Positions 18,744-26,361 of a DNA stretch of 64,000 nt are shown here, piece after piece. Numbering within the stretch: the first letter of the stretch is position 1; every line of letters begins with the position of its first letter. The notes beneath the pieces are model-generated. The model made no database searches. It was not told the origin of the DNA and worked only from the letters and a program-made list of their open reading frames with translations. Source of the stretch: Phycisphaerae bacterium (lineage in GTDB: Bacteria > Planctomycetota > Phycisphaerae > Phycisphaerales > SM1A02); the NCBI GenBank assembly GCA_002717655.1, contig PBAY01000039.1, forward strand, positions 124,001 to 188,000, given 5' to 3'. Both the position numbers and the translations under genes were made by a program.

Positions 18744-20666
18744 TCAGTCGCTGAGGCTCTGGTGGATCACATTCAGGAGATCTTCCTCCCGGTCACATGT
18801 GACTTCCCAGAACATTGCTCCGCCCAGACCAAGATCATTGATGTAGTCCATCTTGTACTGCATGGATTCTGGATCGTCATACGAGATGAAGTGGCCGCCA
18901 TGAGCATTCGGATTCCAGGCCCACGGGACCTTGGAGACATCGTCCCACATCCTCACATAGCCACCGGATTCGATCATTTCAGCGATCTCGCTGTAGTCGT
19001 TGATGCCGGTTGCACCACTGCTCCAGTCATCCCAGGTGCCCGGAGGGACCATGTTGGCCTGCTGGAAGAGACCAGCATCGGTTGCATTCACTCCACCCCA
19101 GGCGCGACCGTAGAAGGGGACTCCCATCACGATCTTCTCAGGAGGCACCCCGGCGTCCAGCCAGGGCTGAACGGATCCATCACTGTTGTAGAAATTCCTG
19201 ACATTGGGATTTGGTGAAGGATTGTCGGGATTTGGATACAACGGGCTGTGATGGCCCGTGAGTGAAAGATCCCAGGCTCCCATGAAGTCATAGGACATGG
19301 TGTTGACCCAATCCAGTTCAGCAGCGATCTCAGCAAGCTCGTAGTTCTCAAGTTTGTCCACACCACCAGCCGAAGCGATGGTCAGCAGATAGTCTCGTCC
19401 ATCTTCTTCTGCGGCCATATCCAGCTGCTCGCGGAGTTCAGCCATGAGTAGTGTGTAGTTCTCGCGGTCCTCTGGGCGATAGGTATTGCTGCCCATACCA
19501 CAGCAGACGGGGTATTCCCAGTCGATGTCAACACCATCAAAGTTGTACATACGGATGAAGTCGACGCAGGAAGAGGCAAAGATCTGTCGGCTCGTATCGG
19601 TCAAGGCGACATCGGAGAACTTTCCAGACCAGGTCCATCCACCTACCGAGATGAGCGTCTTGATATGCGGATACTCGGCACGAAGGACATTATTGAGCTG
19701 GTTGTAGGTGCCTCGATAAGGCTGATCCCAGGTGTCTCCAGGGTATGACTTTTCAATTGCCGCGTAGGGATCGCCGATGGCGATTCTTCCATCGTCGCTG
19801 ATGTTGGCAAATGCGTAATTCACGTGAGTGATCTTGTCGAGAGGCATGTCAGCGGGCTGATAGTCACGACCGTAGATGCCCCATTCAATGTAATAGGCGA
19901 CGATTCGCTTGTCTCCTGGGCCTACATCCGGACAGGCGCCCCATGCTGCCAGAACAACCAGCATGTCATTGACATCGACACTGCCATTGTCATCAAGATC
20001 GCCCGGGCATCCGGTGCAGAAGCCCCAGTCATTGATGACGAGAAGTAGATCATCTACGTCAACGGTTCCATTTCCATCGGCATCCCCGATGCAACCAGAG
20101 CTCTGGTCGTCATTGTTGCCGTCGTCATTGTTTCCATCATCGTCGTTGTTGCCGTCGTCGTCGTTGTTGCCGTCGTCGTTGTTGCCGTCGTCGTTGTTGC
20201 CGTCGTCGTTATTTCCGTCGTCGTCGTTGTTGCCGTCGTCGTTGTTGCCGTCGTCGTTGCCGTCATCACCATCATCTTCGCCGTTGTAGAGAACGCCAAC
20301 AGGCTCACCATTGAACATGGCGTCAGTGAAATCGGTCTGGAAGGGGCCATCAGCGCCAAACCCAACAGAAATGGTTGCGCCAGGCTGAACGGTCTCATTC
20401 CAGCTCAGATTGGAGATGATGTGCCTGCCGGATTCAAGGGTCCATTGGCAGTTCCAGGCCTGATTGAGGGTGGAACCATCGGCATAGGACAGGGTCCAAC
20501 CCTCAATAGGCTGGTCACCTGTGTTGGTGAATGTGATTTCGCCGTTATGACCGGTATTCCAGTCGCTCGTTACGGCAATGTTCAAGGAAGAGATATCAGC
20601 TGCAAAAATGCTGCTGGCGGTGAATGCTGGAGCCAGGACTACGGGCCAGCGTGAGAGGGAAATCAT
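18744..20666 (-). CDS. Secreted GH18 chitinase with CBM2-like domain, Asp/Asn linker and dockerin-like loops
   Basis: 640 residues if started at 20666, where an AGGAG RBS sits eight bases upstream and a good signal peptide (MISLSRWPVVLAPAFTASSIFAA) follows; upstream in-frame ATGs give no signal peptide. Residues ~25-125 look like a family 2 cellulose/chitin-binding module (conserved Trp residues, WTLSYADGS, WNCQW). Residues ~130-187 are a (DDGNN)n linker. Residues ~190-245 hold two EF-hand-like loops (DADGNGTVDVDD, DLDDNGSVDVND) of the dockerin type. The GH18 barrel from ~255 has the catalytic DGVDIDWE with Glu384 as acid and YDFMGAWD later. It should degrade chitin or related polymers outside the cell. 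Confidence 0.93.
   Translation of the reverse strand: MISLSRWPVVLAPAFTASSIFAADISSLNIAVTSDWNTGHNGEITFTNTGDQPIEGWTLSYADGSTLNQAWNCQWTLESGRHIISNLSWNETVQPGATISVGFGADGPFQTDFTDAMFNGEPVGVLYNGEDDGDDGNDDGNNDDGNNDDDGNNDDGNNDDGNNDDGNNDDDGNNDDDGNNDDGNNDDQSSGCIGDADGNGTVDVDDLLLVINDWGFCTGCPGDLDDNGSVDVNDMLVVLAAWGACPDVGPGDKRIVAYYIEWGIYGRDYQPADMPLDKITHVNYAFANISDDGRIAIGDPYAAIEKSYPGDTWDQPYRGTYNQLNNVLRAEYPHIKTLISVGGWTWSGKFSDVALTDTSRQIFASSCVDFIRMYNFDGVDIDWEYPVCCGMGSNTYRPEDRENYTLLMAELREQLDMAAEEDGRDYLLTIASAGGVDKLENYELAEIAAELDWVNTMSYDFMGAWDLSLTGHHSPLYPNPDNPSPNPNVRNFYNSDGSVQPWLDAGVPPEKIVMGVPFYGRAWGGVNATDAGLFQQANMVPPGTWDDWSSGATGINDYSEIAEMIESGGYVRMWDDVSKVPWAWNPNAHGGHFISYDDPESMQYKMDYINDLGLGGAMFWEVTCDREEDLLNVIHQSLSD
20107..20275. 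repeat. Tandem GTTGCCGTCGTC-type microsatellite in the chitinase linker
   Basis: About 170 bases made of imperfect units of 12 and 15 bases (gttgccgtcgtc, with or without an extra tcg), which encode DDGNN and DDDGNN units on the minus strand. All length differences are multiples of three, so changes in copy number alter linker length but not frame. Confidence 0.85.
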
Positions 20667-20694
20667 GATGTGCACTCCTGGTTGATCGAGGGTG

Positions 20695-20714
20695 TGTTTA
20701 AGACGTCTTAAACA
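20695..20714. promoter_or_regulatory. 20-bp perfect palindrome, likely operator of the chitinase gene
   Basis: The half-site TGTTTAAGAC is followed directly by its reverse complement GTCTTAAACA, giving a perfect palindrome with a central CpG, the shape of LacI/GalR-type operators. It is 28 bases upstream of the chitinase start codon at 20666 and so within the leader or core promoter. No regulator gene is adjacent. A related half-site, TGTTTAA, appears at about 20862. Confidence 0.55.
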
Positions 20715-20930
20715 GCTGTCACCCATCGATGATGCCCACCCGATACGAGCTTTGAATTGATTAGTTCTGTAAACATCTGAGATCTCGTTTAGAGCCCTTC
20801 GTGCCCACACGCCGCAGGGTATCATCCGCTCTGCAAGGATGAAATGAAACTGTGAAATAGCCTGTTTAACCGGCTTTGATTATTGCTGGATGGGTTTGTA
20901 AGGGGCTTGACCTCTAGTGGGAGTTGTTTC

Positions 20931-21542
20931 TTGACTCGTTTAAATGAACGGTCAGTCTGGGTCCGCAAGTTTCTGAGGCATGGGACCAAGATTGCCAGTT
21001 TGACCCCATCAAGCAAATGGCTTTGTTCCGCCATGCTCCGTGATCTGGATCCAACTCGTCCTCAGGTCATCCTGGAGCTTGGCAGTGGCACGGGTCCGTT
21101 GACGGAAATGATCTCCAGACGCATGCATCCTGAGAGCACGTTTCTTTCCGTGGAAGTCGACAAGGAGCTGTATGAAATTGCAGCTGCAAGGTGCCCCAAT
21201 ACTGATATTGCTCATGCCAGTGTCGAGTTTCTCCCAGATCTGCTCGCAGATCGGAACCTTGATCAAGTTGATCTGTTCTTGAGCTGTCTGCCGACACCAA
21301 GTCTTCCACAGCCCATCAACAAGGTCGTCTTCGAGACCTGGAAACGCATGAGTACCAATGGTGTATTCACGCAGATCACGCAGATTCCATGGTGGTTCAT
21401 GCCGCTCTATAAGCGTGCCTTTCGCACGGTGACCATGGATCTGGTGATGTTGAATCCTCCTCCGGGGGGCGTGTACCACTGCAGTGATCTGTATGAGGAT
21501 TTTGATTCCGCTGTGCGCCTTCCTGGCAAGGCAGCGGCCTAG
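20931..21542 (+). CDS. PmtA-like (phospholipid N-methyltransferase / KsgA-like) SAM methyltransferase
   Basis: About 203 residues. Early residues KFLRHGTKIASLTPSSKWL match the 'F....G.v.PSS..L' opening of Sinorhizobium-type phospholipid N-methyltransferase, and ILELGSGTGPLT is the SAM motif I; VDLFLSCLPTPSLP occupies the position of motif IV. It may methylate phosphatidylethanolamine, though related enzymes act on other small molecules. The TTG at 20931 is chosen because GGGAG sits seven bases upstream; the same frame also opens at a TTG at 20883. It is divergent from the chitinase and begins a three-gene run with the two following genes. Confidence 0.65.
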   Translation: MTRLNERSVWVRKFLRHGTKIASLTPSSKWLCSAMLRDLDPTRPQVILELGSGTGPLTEMISRRMHPESTFLSVEVDKELYEIAAARCPNTDIAHASVEFLPDLLADRNLDQVDLFLSCLPTPSLPQPINKVVFETWKRMSTNGVFTQITQIPWWFMPLYKRAFRTVTMDLVMLNPPPGGVYHCSDLYEDFDSAVRLPGKAAA

Positions 21543-21566
21543 AGATTCAAGGAAGTGAGATTTTCC

Positions 21567-21989
21567 ATGAGTGATGTTCCTCCACGTAATCGTGTATTGG
21601 CTCAGGTTCTTCACGAGATGCTTGCTGCTCGCGAGCAAGCGGCAACCTGGGTTGAAGGTGATGCGGAGTTCGACCCCGAGTCCAAGCGATTGATGGGCGT
21701 AATGAACCAGGGAGACAAGGAAACGGTTGCAACATTTGCAGCATGGGTTGAATCGATTCAGGATGACCTTCCAATTACGGTCAGCAGTTCCGACGGCGGT
21801 CGCAACTGGACACTCGATATCGACACGGATGGTTTCAAGGAACTCGACAAGTCGGATCAGGAAATGCTCGAAGCCATGTCCTTTCTCCTTTTCTCAGGCC
21901 CTGAACCTGCAGGCTCCAATCGTGTAGTCGAGCAATTGATGGATCTTGGTCTTCCAGACAAGCTTCGACGCGATCTTTCTGACGGTTGA
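21567..21989 (+). CDS. Hypothetical protein, acidic, 140 residues
   Basis: No family is recognised. The product is a soluble acidic protein, predicted mostly helical at the start and end with a short beta stretch around DLPITVSSSDGGRNWTLDID. There are no Cys, no signal peptide and no membrane segment. The ATG at 21567 is preceded by AAGGAAG; a GTG four codons upstream is less likely. It lies 24 bases after the methyltransferase and 3 bases before the BtuF-like gene, so the three are probably one transcript. Confidence 0.65.
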   Translation: MSDVPPRNRVLAQVLHEMLAAREQAATWVEGDAEFDPESKRLMGVMNQGDKETVATFAAWVESIQDDLPITVSSSDGGRNWTLDIDTDGFKELDKSDQEMLEAMSFLLFSGPEPAGSNRVVEQLMDLGLPDKLRRDLSDG

Positions 21990-21992
21990 TCG

Positions 21993-22832
21993 ATGTTTCG
22001 ACTTCTGCTCTGCTTACTTGTATTGATCGGTGTGACAGGTTGCCGGGAAATATCCCCGCCACCCGAGTCCGCGGGAGAGATTCGCATCGCAAGTCTGAGC
22101 CCGGCCATCACTCGAGCGATTGAGGATCTGGGATTGGCGGACTCACTTGTCGGCCGTTCAACATGGTGTCAGCTCGATTCGCTTGACATCGATTCCATAC
22201 CCGCCGTCGGCGATCTCCATGACAGGGATTGGGAACGGCTTGTCAGACTCGGACCCACCCATGTTCTCTTTCAGGCAAGTGATGTCGAGACTGATGCCAT
22301 GCTTCAGGATCTCGCCGCCAGACATGGCTGGTTATTGCATGCCTGGCCACTTCGTACGATGGGAGAAGTGTGCAACATGCTCGATGACATGTCGGGCTTG
22401 TTCACTCAAGCCGAGCATGCCGATGAGATCCGTATTCGATGCAATCAGAGAAGTGATGAGATCAAGGCGTCCATCAAGCCGCCGACTCGAGAGCTGGATG
22501 TTCAAGTCCTGATGGTCAGTGATGGTCAGCCTTCATTGGCCTGGGGCGAGTCCACCTATCTGGGGGAGATGCTGGCCAGTACCGGTGCTGTGAATGTCAT
22601 GGGAGCTTCCGCCTGGAAGACCATCAGTCTTGAAGACATCGTCCGGATGAATCCGGATGTCATTCTGGTTGTTTCGGAATCCGAGGCGGGGGATCAGTCA
22701 TTTCTGGATGGGCTGGATCTTCAGGCAATCAGGGACAACCAACTGCATCATCTGTCTCATCGCTACATCAATCTGCCAGGGGCCCATCTTGCTTCACTGG
22801 CGCATCAGATTCAGTCGGCCGTGATCGACTGA
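21993..22832 (+). CDS. BtuF-like periplasmic binding lipoprotein
   Basis: 279 residues. A lipobox (VTGC) puts the lipidated cysteine at residue 17. The mature part begins RIASLSPAITRAIEDLGLADSLVGRS, the hallmark opening of PF01497 (BtuF/FhuD) substrate-binding proteins, with the second lobe around NPDVILVVSESEAG. Such proteins deliver vitamin B12, haem or siderophore to an ABC transporter. No permease or ATPase of that type is in the window, so this is an orphan binding protein whose partner is encoded elsewhere. The relation to the two genes upstream is unknown. Confidence 0.8.
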   Translation: MFRLLLCLLVLIGVTGCREISPPPESAGEIRIASLSPAITRAIEDLGLADSLVGRSTWCQLDSLDIDSIPAVGDLHDRDWERLVRLGPTHVLFQASDVETDAMLQDLAARHGWLLHAWPLRTMGEVCNMLDDMSGLFTQAEHADEIRIRCNQRSDEIKASIKPPTRELDVQVLMVSDGQPSLAWGESTYLGEMLASTGAVNVMGASAWKTISLEDIVRMNPDVILVVSESEAGDQSFLDGLDLQAIRDNQLHHLSHRYINLPGAHLASLAHQIQSAVID

Positions 22833-23088
22833 CAGGCTTTCTTGCAGCATTGCGATGACCGCATCGTCTGAAACGTTGTACTCATCGGTGGTCCGATACC
22901 CTTCACACAACAGTTTGCAGCCGAATCAGGGCAAGCAGGATCCATCAGGTGCAGGGGTCTAGGTCCAAGAATATCGATTTACAGCCATCTGAAGCCCCTT
23001 TGCCAGTTTCAATGACCTGATTCGGCATCGCGTCGGGGAGTGCAACTGCTTACAATGCTCGGTCGATATTGAAGTGGGAATTCACCAT

Positions 23089-23979
23089 ATGGGATCACGA
23101 AAAGGCATCATTCTCGCGGGCGGTTCCGGGACGCGTCTCTATCCCGTTACCCGCGCCGTCAGCAAGCAGTTGATGCCGGTCTACGACAAGCCGATGATCT
23201 ATTACCCCTTGTCCGTCCTGATGTTGGCCGGTATTCGGGAGATTCTCATCATCAGTACGCCTCAGGACCTGCCAGCCTTCAGGAAGCTGCTTGGCACCGG
23301 CACCGAATGGGGTTTGGAATTCACCTTTGCTGAACAGCCTCAGCCGGAAGGTCTCGCTCAGGCCTTCCTGATTGGTGAAGATTTCATCGGTGATTCAACC
23401 AGTTCTCTGGTCCTCGGTGACAACATCTACTTCGGTCATGATCTGGTCAGTCGTCTGGAGCGGGCGGATGGTCGGGACGAAGGTGCCACGGTCTTCGCCT
23501 ATCGCGTCAGCAACCCGGAGGCATTCGGGATTGTTGAACTTGGAGAAGGCAACAAGGCGCTGAGCCTTGCTGAGAAGCCAGCGGAACCCAAGTCGAATTT
23601 TGCCGTGACCGGGCTTTATTTCTATGACCGTGATGTCGTTGAGATCGCGAAAGGCGTGAAGCCATCAGCTCGTGGTGAACTGGAAATCACGTCAGTCAAT
23701 CAGATCTACCTTGAGCAGAATCGATTGCATGTGGAAATGCTTGGCAGGGGGGACGCCTGGTTGGATACGGGAACCCATCAGAGCCTGTTGCAGGCGTCAC
23801 AGTTTGTTGAGACTCTTGAAACCCGGCAGGGACTCAAAATTGCCTGCCCTGAAGAAATTGCATGGAGAAGCGGATGGATCAGCGACGAACAACTGGAGAC
23901 GCTGGCACTGCCGTTGTCGAAGAACGAGTACGGTCAGTATCTGATCGAGCTGCTGGGAGCGACGGCACGTACGACATGA
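23089..23979 (+). CDS. rfbA: Glucose-1-phosphate thymidylyltransferase
   Basis: 296 residues, the usual length. [33 protein letters not shown] (both near the N-terminus), [11 protein letters not shown] and [11 protein letters not shown] are standard RfbA/RmlA motifs. It makes dTDP-glucose, the first step to dTDP-L-rhamnose. The ATG at 23089 is preferred; an in-frame GTG lies five codons earlier. The stop overlaps rfbC by four bases. The 256-base gap upstream contains a TACAAT hexamer at 23051 that may be the -10 of this operon, but no convincing -35 is seen. Confidence 0.97.
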   Translation: MGSRKGIILAGGSGTRLYPVTRAVSKQLMPVYDKPMIYYPLSVLMLAGIREILIISTPQDLPAFRKLLGTGTEWGLEFTFAEQPQPEGLAQAFLIGEDFIGDSTSSLVLGDNIYFGHDLVSRLERADGRDEGATVFAYRVSNPEAFGIVELGEGNKALSLAEKPAEPKSNFAVTGLYFYDRDVVEIAKGVKPSARGELEITSVNQIYLEQNRLHVEMLGRGDAWLDTGTHQSLLQASQFVETLETRQGLKIACPEEIAWRSGWISDEQLETLALPLSKNEYGQYLIELLGATARTT

Positions 23980-24524
23980 ATGTCGTCCCAACCGCCATTC
24001 CGGACATCAAGATCATCGAGCCTCATGTCTTTGGAGACCATCGAGGCTATTTCATCGAGACCTGGAACGCGAAGCGATTTTCCGAGCACGGAATCGACGC
24101 GAAATTCGTTCAGGACAATTTCAGTTATTCCAAACAGGGAACGCTTCGTGGCCTGCACTATCAGGTGAAGCAGACTCAGGGCAAATTGATGCGTGTCGTC
24201 CATGGTGAAATCTATGACGTCTGCGTGGATATCCGGCGTTCTTCGGCAACCTTCGGCAAGTGGATCGGTGTCATTCTCTCTGCGGAAAATCACCGCTCAC
24301 TCTGGGTGCCACCAGGTATCGCCCATGGTTTCTATGTCACCAGCGAGGCTGCCGCCTTCGAGTACAAGTGCACTGATTTCTATGCCAAGGAACATGAAAG
24401 AACATTGATGTGGAATGATCCTGCTCTTGGTATCGAATGGCCCTTGAGAGAGGGCGAAGCACCCTTGATCACGGAGAAGGATCAGCATGGTGAGATACTT
24501 CTGAATGCGGAAATCTTTCCGTGA
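23976..24524 (+). CDS. rfbC: dTDP-4-dehydrorhamnose 3,5-epimerase
   Basis: 182 residues, the standard size. The cupin fold shows [24 protein letters not shown] with the catalytic His, [11 protein letters not shown] and [10 protein letters not shown]. It epimerises C3 and C5 of dTDP-4-keto-6-deoxyglucose. The ATG at 23976 overlaps the rfbA stop (ATGA), and its own stop overlaps the GTG start of rfbD. Confidence 0.97.
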   Translation: MNVVPTAIPDIKIIEPHVFGDHRGYFIETWNAKRFSEHGIDAKFVQDNFSYSKQGTLRGLHYQVKQTQGKLMRVVHGEIYDVCVDIRRSSATFGKWIGVILSAENHRSLWVPPGIAHGFYVTSEAAAFEYKCTDFYAKEHERTLMWNDPALGIEWPLREGEAPLITEKDQHGEILLNAEIFP

Positions 24525-25408
24525 AGTGTCTTGTGACGGGAGCTGGGGGGCAACTGGCTTCATCGCTGGTTGATCGGGCTTCGCCGTCCATCCAGATTGA
24601 TGCCATGGGCATTGACCAATTGGATATCACGAATGCGGTGGAGGTTGATGCCGCAGTAGACCACATTCGTCCTGATGTGATTCTGAATGCAGCGGCATGG
24701 ACGGATGTCGATGGGGCTGAGTCGGATGAATCGCTTGCCATGGCGGTCAATCGAGACGGGCCAGCCTATCTGGCCGAGGCCTGTGCGCGGCATGGGTCGC
24801 GTCTGATCCATGTGTCAACGGATTTCGTTTTTGATGGTTCGGGTACGACTCCATGCAGAATTGATGATCCAACTTCACCATTGACTGTGTATGGAAAGTC
24901 AAAGCTCGCAGGTGAGCAGGCGATTCAGGAGAGATTGGGGGCCGAGGCCGTCATTGTTCGTACCGCCTGGCTCTATGCGGCTCATGGTCAGAACTTCGTC
25001 AGGACGATGTTGAAAGTCATGAGCGAGCGTGATCACATCAAGGTGGTTGCCGACCAGCGGGGCACTCCAACCAGTTCCACCAGTCTTGCCGATGCCATGT
25101 GGCAATTGCTCGATTGTGGTGCAACGGGTCTGTATCACTGGACTGATGCAGGGGAGGCGACCTGGCATGAGTTCGCCGTGGCGATTCATGAGGAAGCCTG
25201 CTCGCATGATCTGCTGGATCATGATGTGGAGATCCAGGCCATTACGAGTGATCAGTGGCCGACGGCCGCTCATCGGCCGCATTACAGCGTGCTTGACATC
25301 TCGCGTTCAGAAGAGATTCTTGGTAGATCTCCGCGTTCATGGCGTCAGGAACTTGTCGATGTCATCCGTTCTCTTGCAGCGACCGAAGTGCAGGGGCCCG
25401 CAAAATGA
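24521..25408 (+). CDS. rfbD: dTDP-4-dehydrorhamnose reductase
   Basis: 295 residues. The N-terminus [16 protein letters not shown] is the NADPH-binding motif, HVSTDFVFDGSG follows, and YGKSKLAGEQ carries the catalytic Tyr/Lys pair. It performs the final reduction to dTDP-L-rhamnose. The start is GTG at 24521 in a GTGA overlap with rfbC. With rfbA, rfbC and the separate rfbB at 34265 the rhamnose pathway is complete in the window. Confidence 0.95.
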   Translation: MKCLVTGAGGQLASSLVDRASPSIQIDAMGIDQLDITNAVEVDAAVDHIRPDVILNAAAWTDVDGAESDESLAMAVNRDGPAYLAEACARHGSRLIHVSTDFVFDGSGTTPCRIDDPTSPLTVYGKSKLAGEQAIQERLGAEAVIVRTAWLYAAHGQNFVRTMLKVMSERDHIKVVADQRGTPTSSTSLADAMWQLLDCGATGLYHWTDAGEATWHEFAVAIHEEACSHDLLDHDVEIQAITSDQWPTAAHRPHYSVLDISRSEEILGRSPRSWRQELVDVIRSLAATEVQGPAK

Positions 25409-26361
25409 GTGATCAGCCCCGTATCCAGTATGCATCGATGATGAGTGCAGAGACGCAAACGGAATTCACAGGTGAGCGGTTCGTTCCAGGTGTACGTGGT
25501 GAAATAGAGTTGGAGCATGTTCATCGCTATCTGTTCGCGAGACAGTTTGTCGAGGGACGTGATGTTCTGGATATCGCCTGTGGAGAAGGCTACGGCTGCG
25601 TTCTGATGTCAGGCATCGCTCGATCAGTGATCGGTGTGGATATCGACACTGATGTGATCGATCGAGCCAGATCTTCTCATGCGGGTGACAACATCGATTT
25701 CAAATCAGGTTCCTGCACCTCCATTCCCATGGCTGATGCTTCGATCGATGTCGTCGTGAGTTTCGAGACCATCGAGCACATCGATCAACATGATCAGTTC
25801 ATGGCTGAGATACGCCGGGTTCTGCGTCCAGGAGGACTGCTCCTGATTTCAACACCCGATACACGGACATATGTTGAAAGTTCACCCGAACAGAATCCAT
25901 TTCATGTGAAGGAGATGGACAAGCAGGAGTTCATTGATTTATTGACAGATGGTTTCAATCATGCTCGCTTTGGGGTCCAGCGATGTCTGGCAGGTTCTCT
26001 GCTTGTTCCACTGGATTCCGAATCTTCCATGACGACGCCGGCGTTGTACCGTCTGGATGCTTCAAGTAGTACGGTTGAAGACTGTGGAAGATTCGCGGAT
26101 GCCGGCATGTTCCTGATTGGGATTGCATCCGATGATCCATTGCCATCAGTTGACTGGGGGCTACTTGATGATCCCACTTTCTCCATGGCACAGCAGGCCG
26201 ACCTTGAGCATCGAAACAAGTCTCTTGAGGGTTCGGTCACTGAATACGAGGCTGCCATGAAGGAGACACTGGCGGAACTTCATCAACTACGTCGATCTCT
26301 GGTTGTTCGAATTGCTTCCAGACTCGGGTTGGCACCACGCCGTTCGGATTCATCATCATGA
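25405..26361 (+). CDS. Class I SAM methyltransferase with C-terminal helical tail
   Basis: 318 residues. VLDIACGEGYG is SAM motif I and VVSFETIEHID and RVLRPGGLLLISTPD are the later motifs of the Methyltransf_11 group. The opening TGERFVPGVRGEIELEHVHRY is frequent in methyltransferases of O-antigen clusters. The last ~50 residues (EHRNKSLEGSVTEYEAAM onward) are probably a coiled coil and could bind a partner in the glycan assembly complex. It overlaps rfbD and the next gene by four bases each. It may methylate a sugar of the surface glycan. Confidence 0.85.
   Translation: MSDQPRIQYASMMSAETQTEFTGERFVPGVRGEIELEHVHRYLFARQFVEGRDVLDIACGEGYGCVLMSGIARSVIGVDIDTDVIDRARSSHAGDNIDFKSGSCTSIPMADASIDVVVSFETIEHIDQHDQFMAEIRRVLRPGGLLLISTPDTRTYVESSPEQNPFHVKEMDKQEFIDLLTDGFNHARFGVQRCLAGSLLVPLDSESSMTTPALYRLDASSSTVEDCGRFADAGMFLIGIASDDPLPSVDWGLLDDPTFSMAQQADLEHRNKSLEGSVTEYEAAMKETLAELHQLRRSLVVRIASRLGLAPRRSDSSS

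Noticed and set aside
19909-20289. Plus-strand frame coding for Ser/Leu/Pro repeats
   Set aside because: It is the antisense shadow of the Asp/Asn linker; no RBS and no family features.
20101-20290. CRISPR-like or satellite array
   Set aside because: Units are 12-15 bases without spacers and translate in frame as the DDGNN linker of the chitinase.
22833-23088. Cobalamin riboswitch next to the BtuF-like gene, or a tRNA
   Set aside because: The region lies downstream of that gene, has no recognisable B12-box and no cloverleaf could be drawn.
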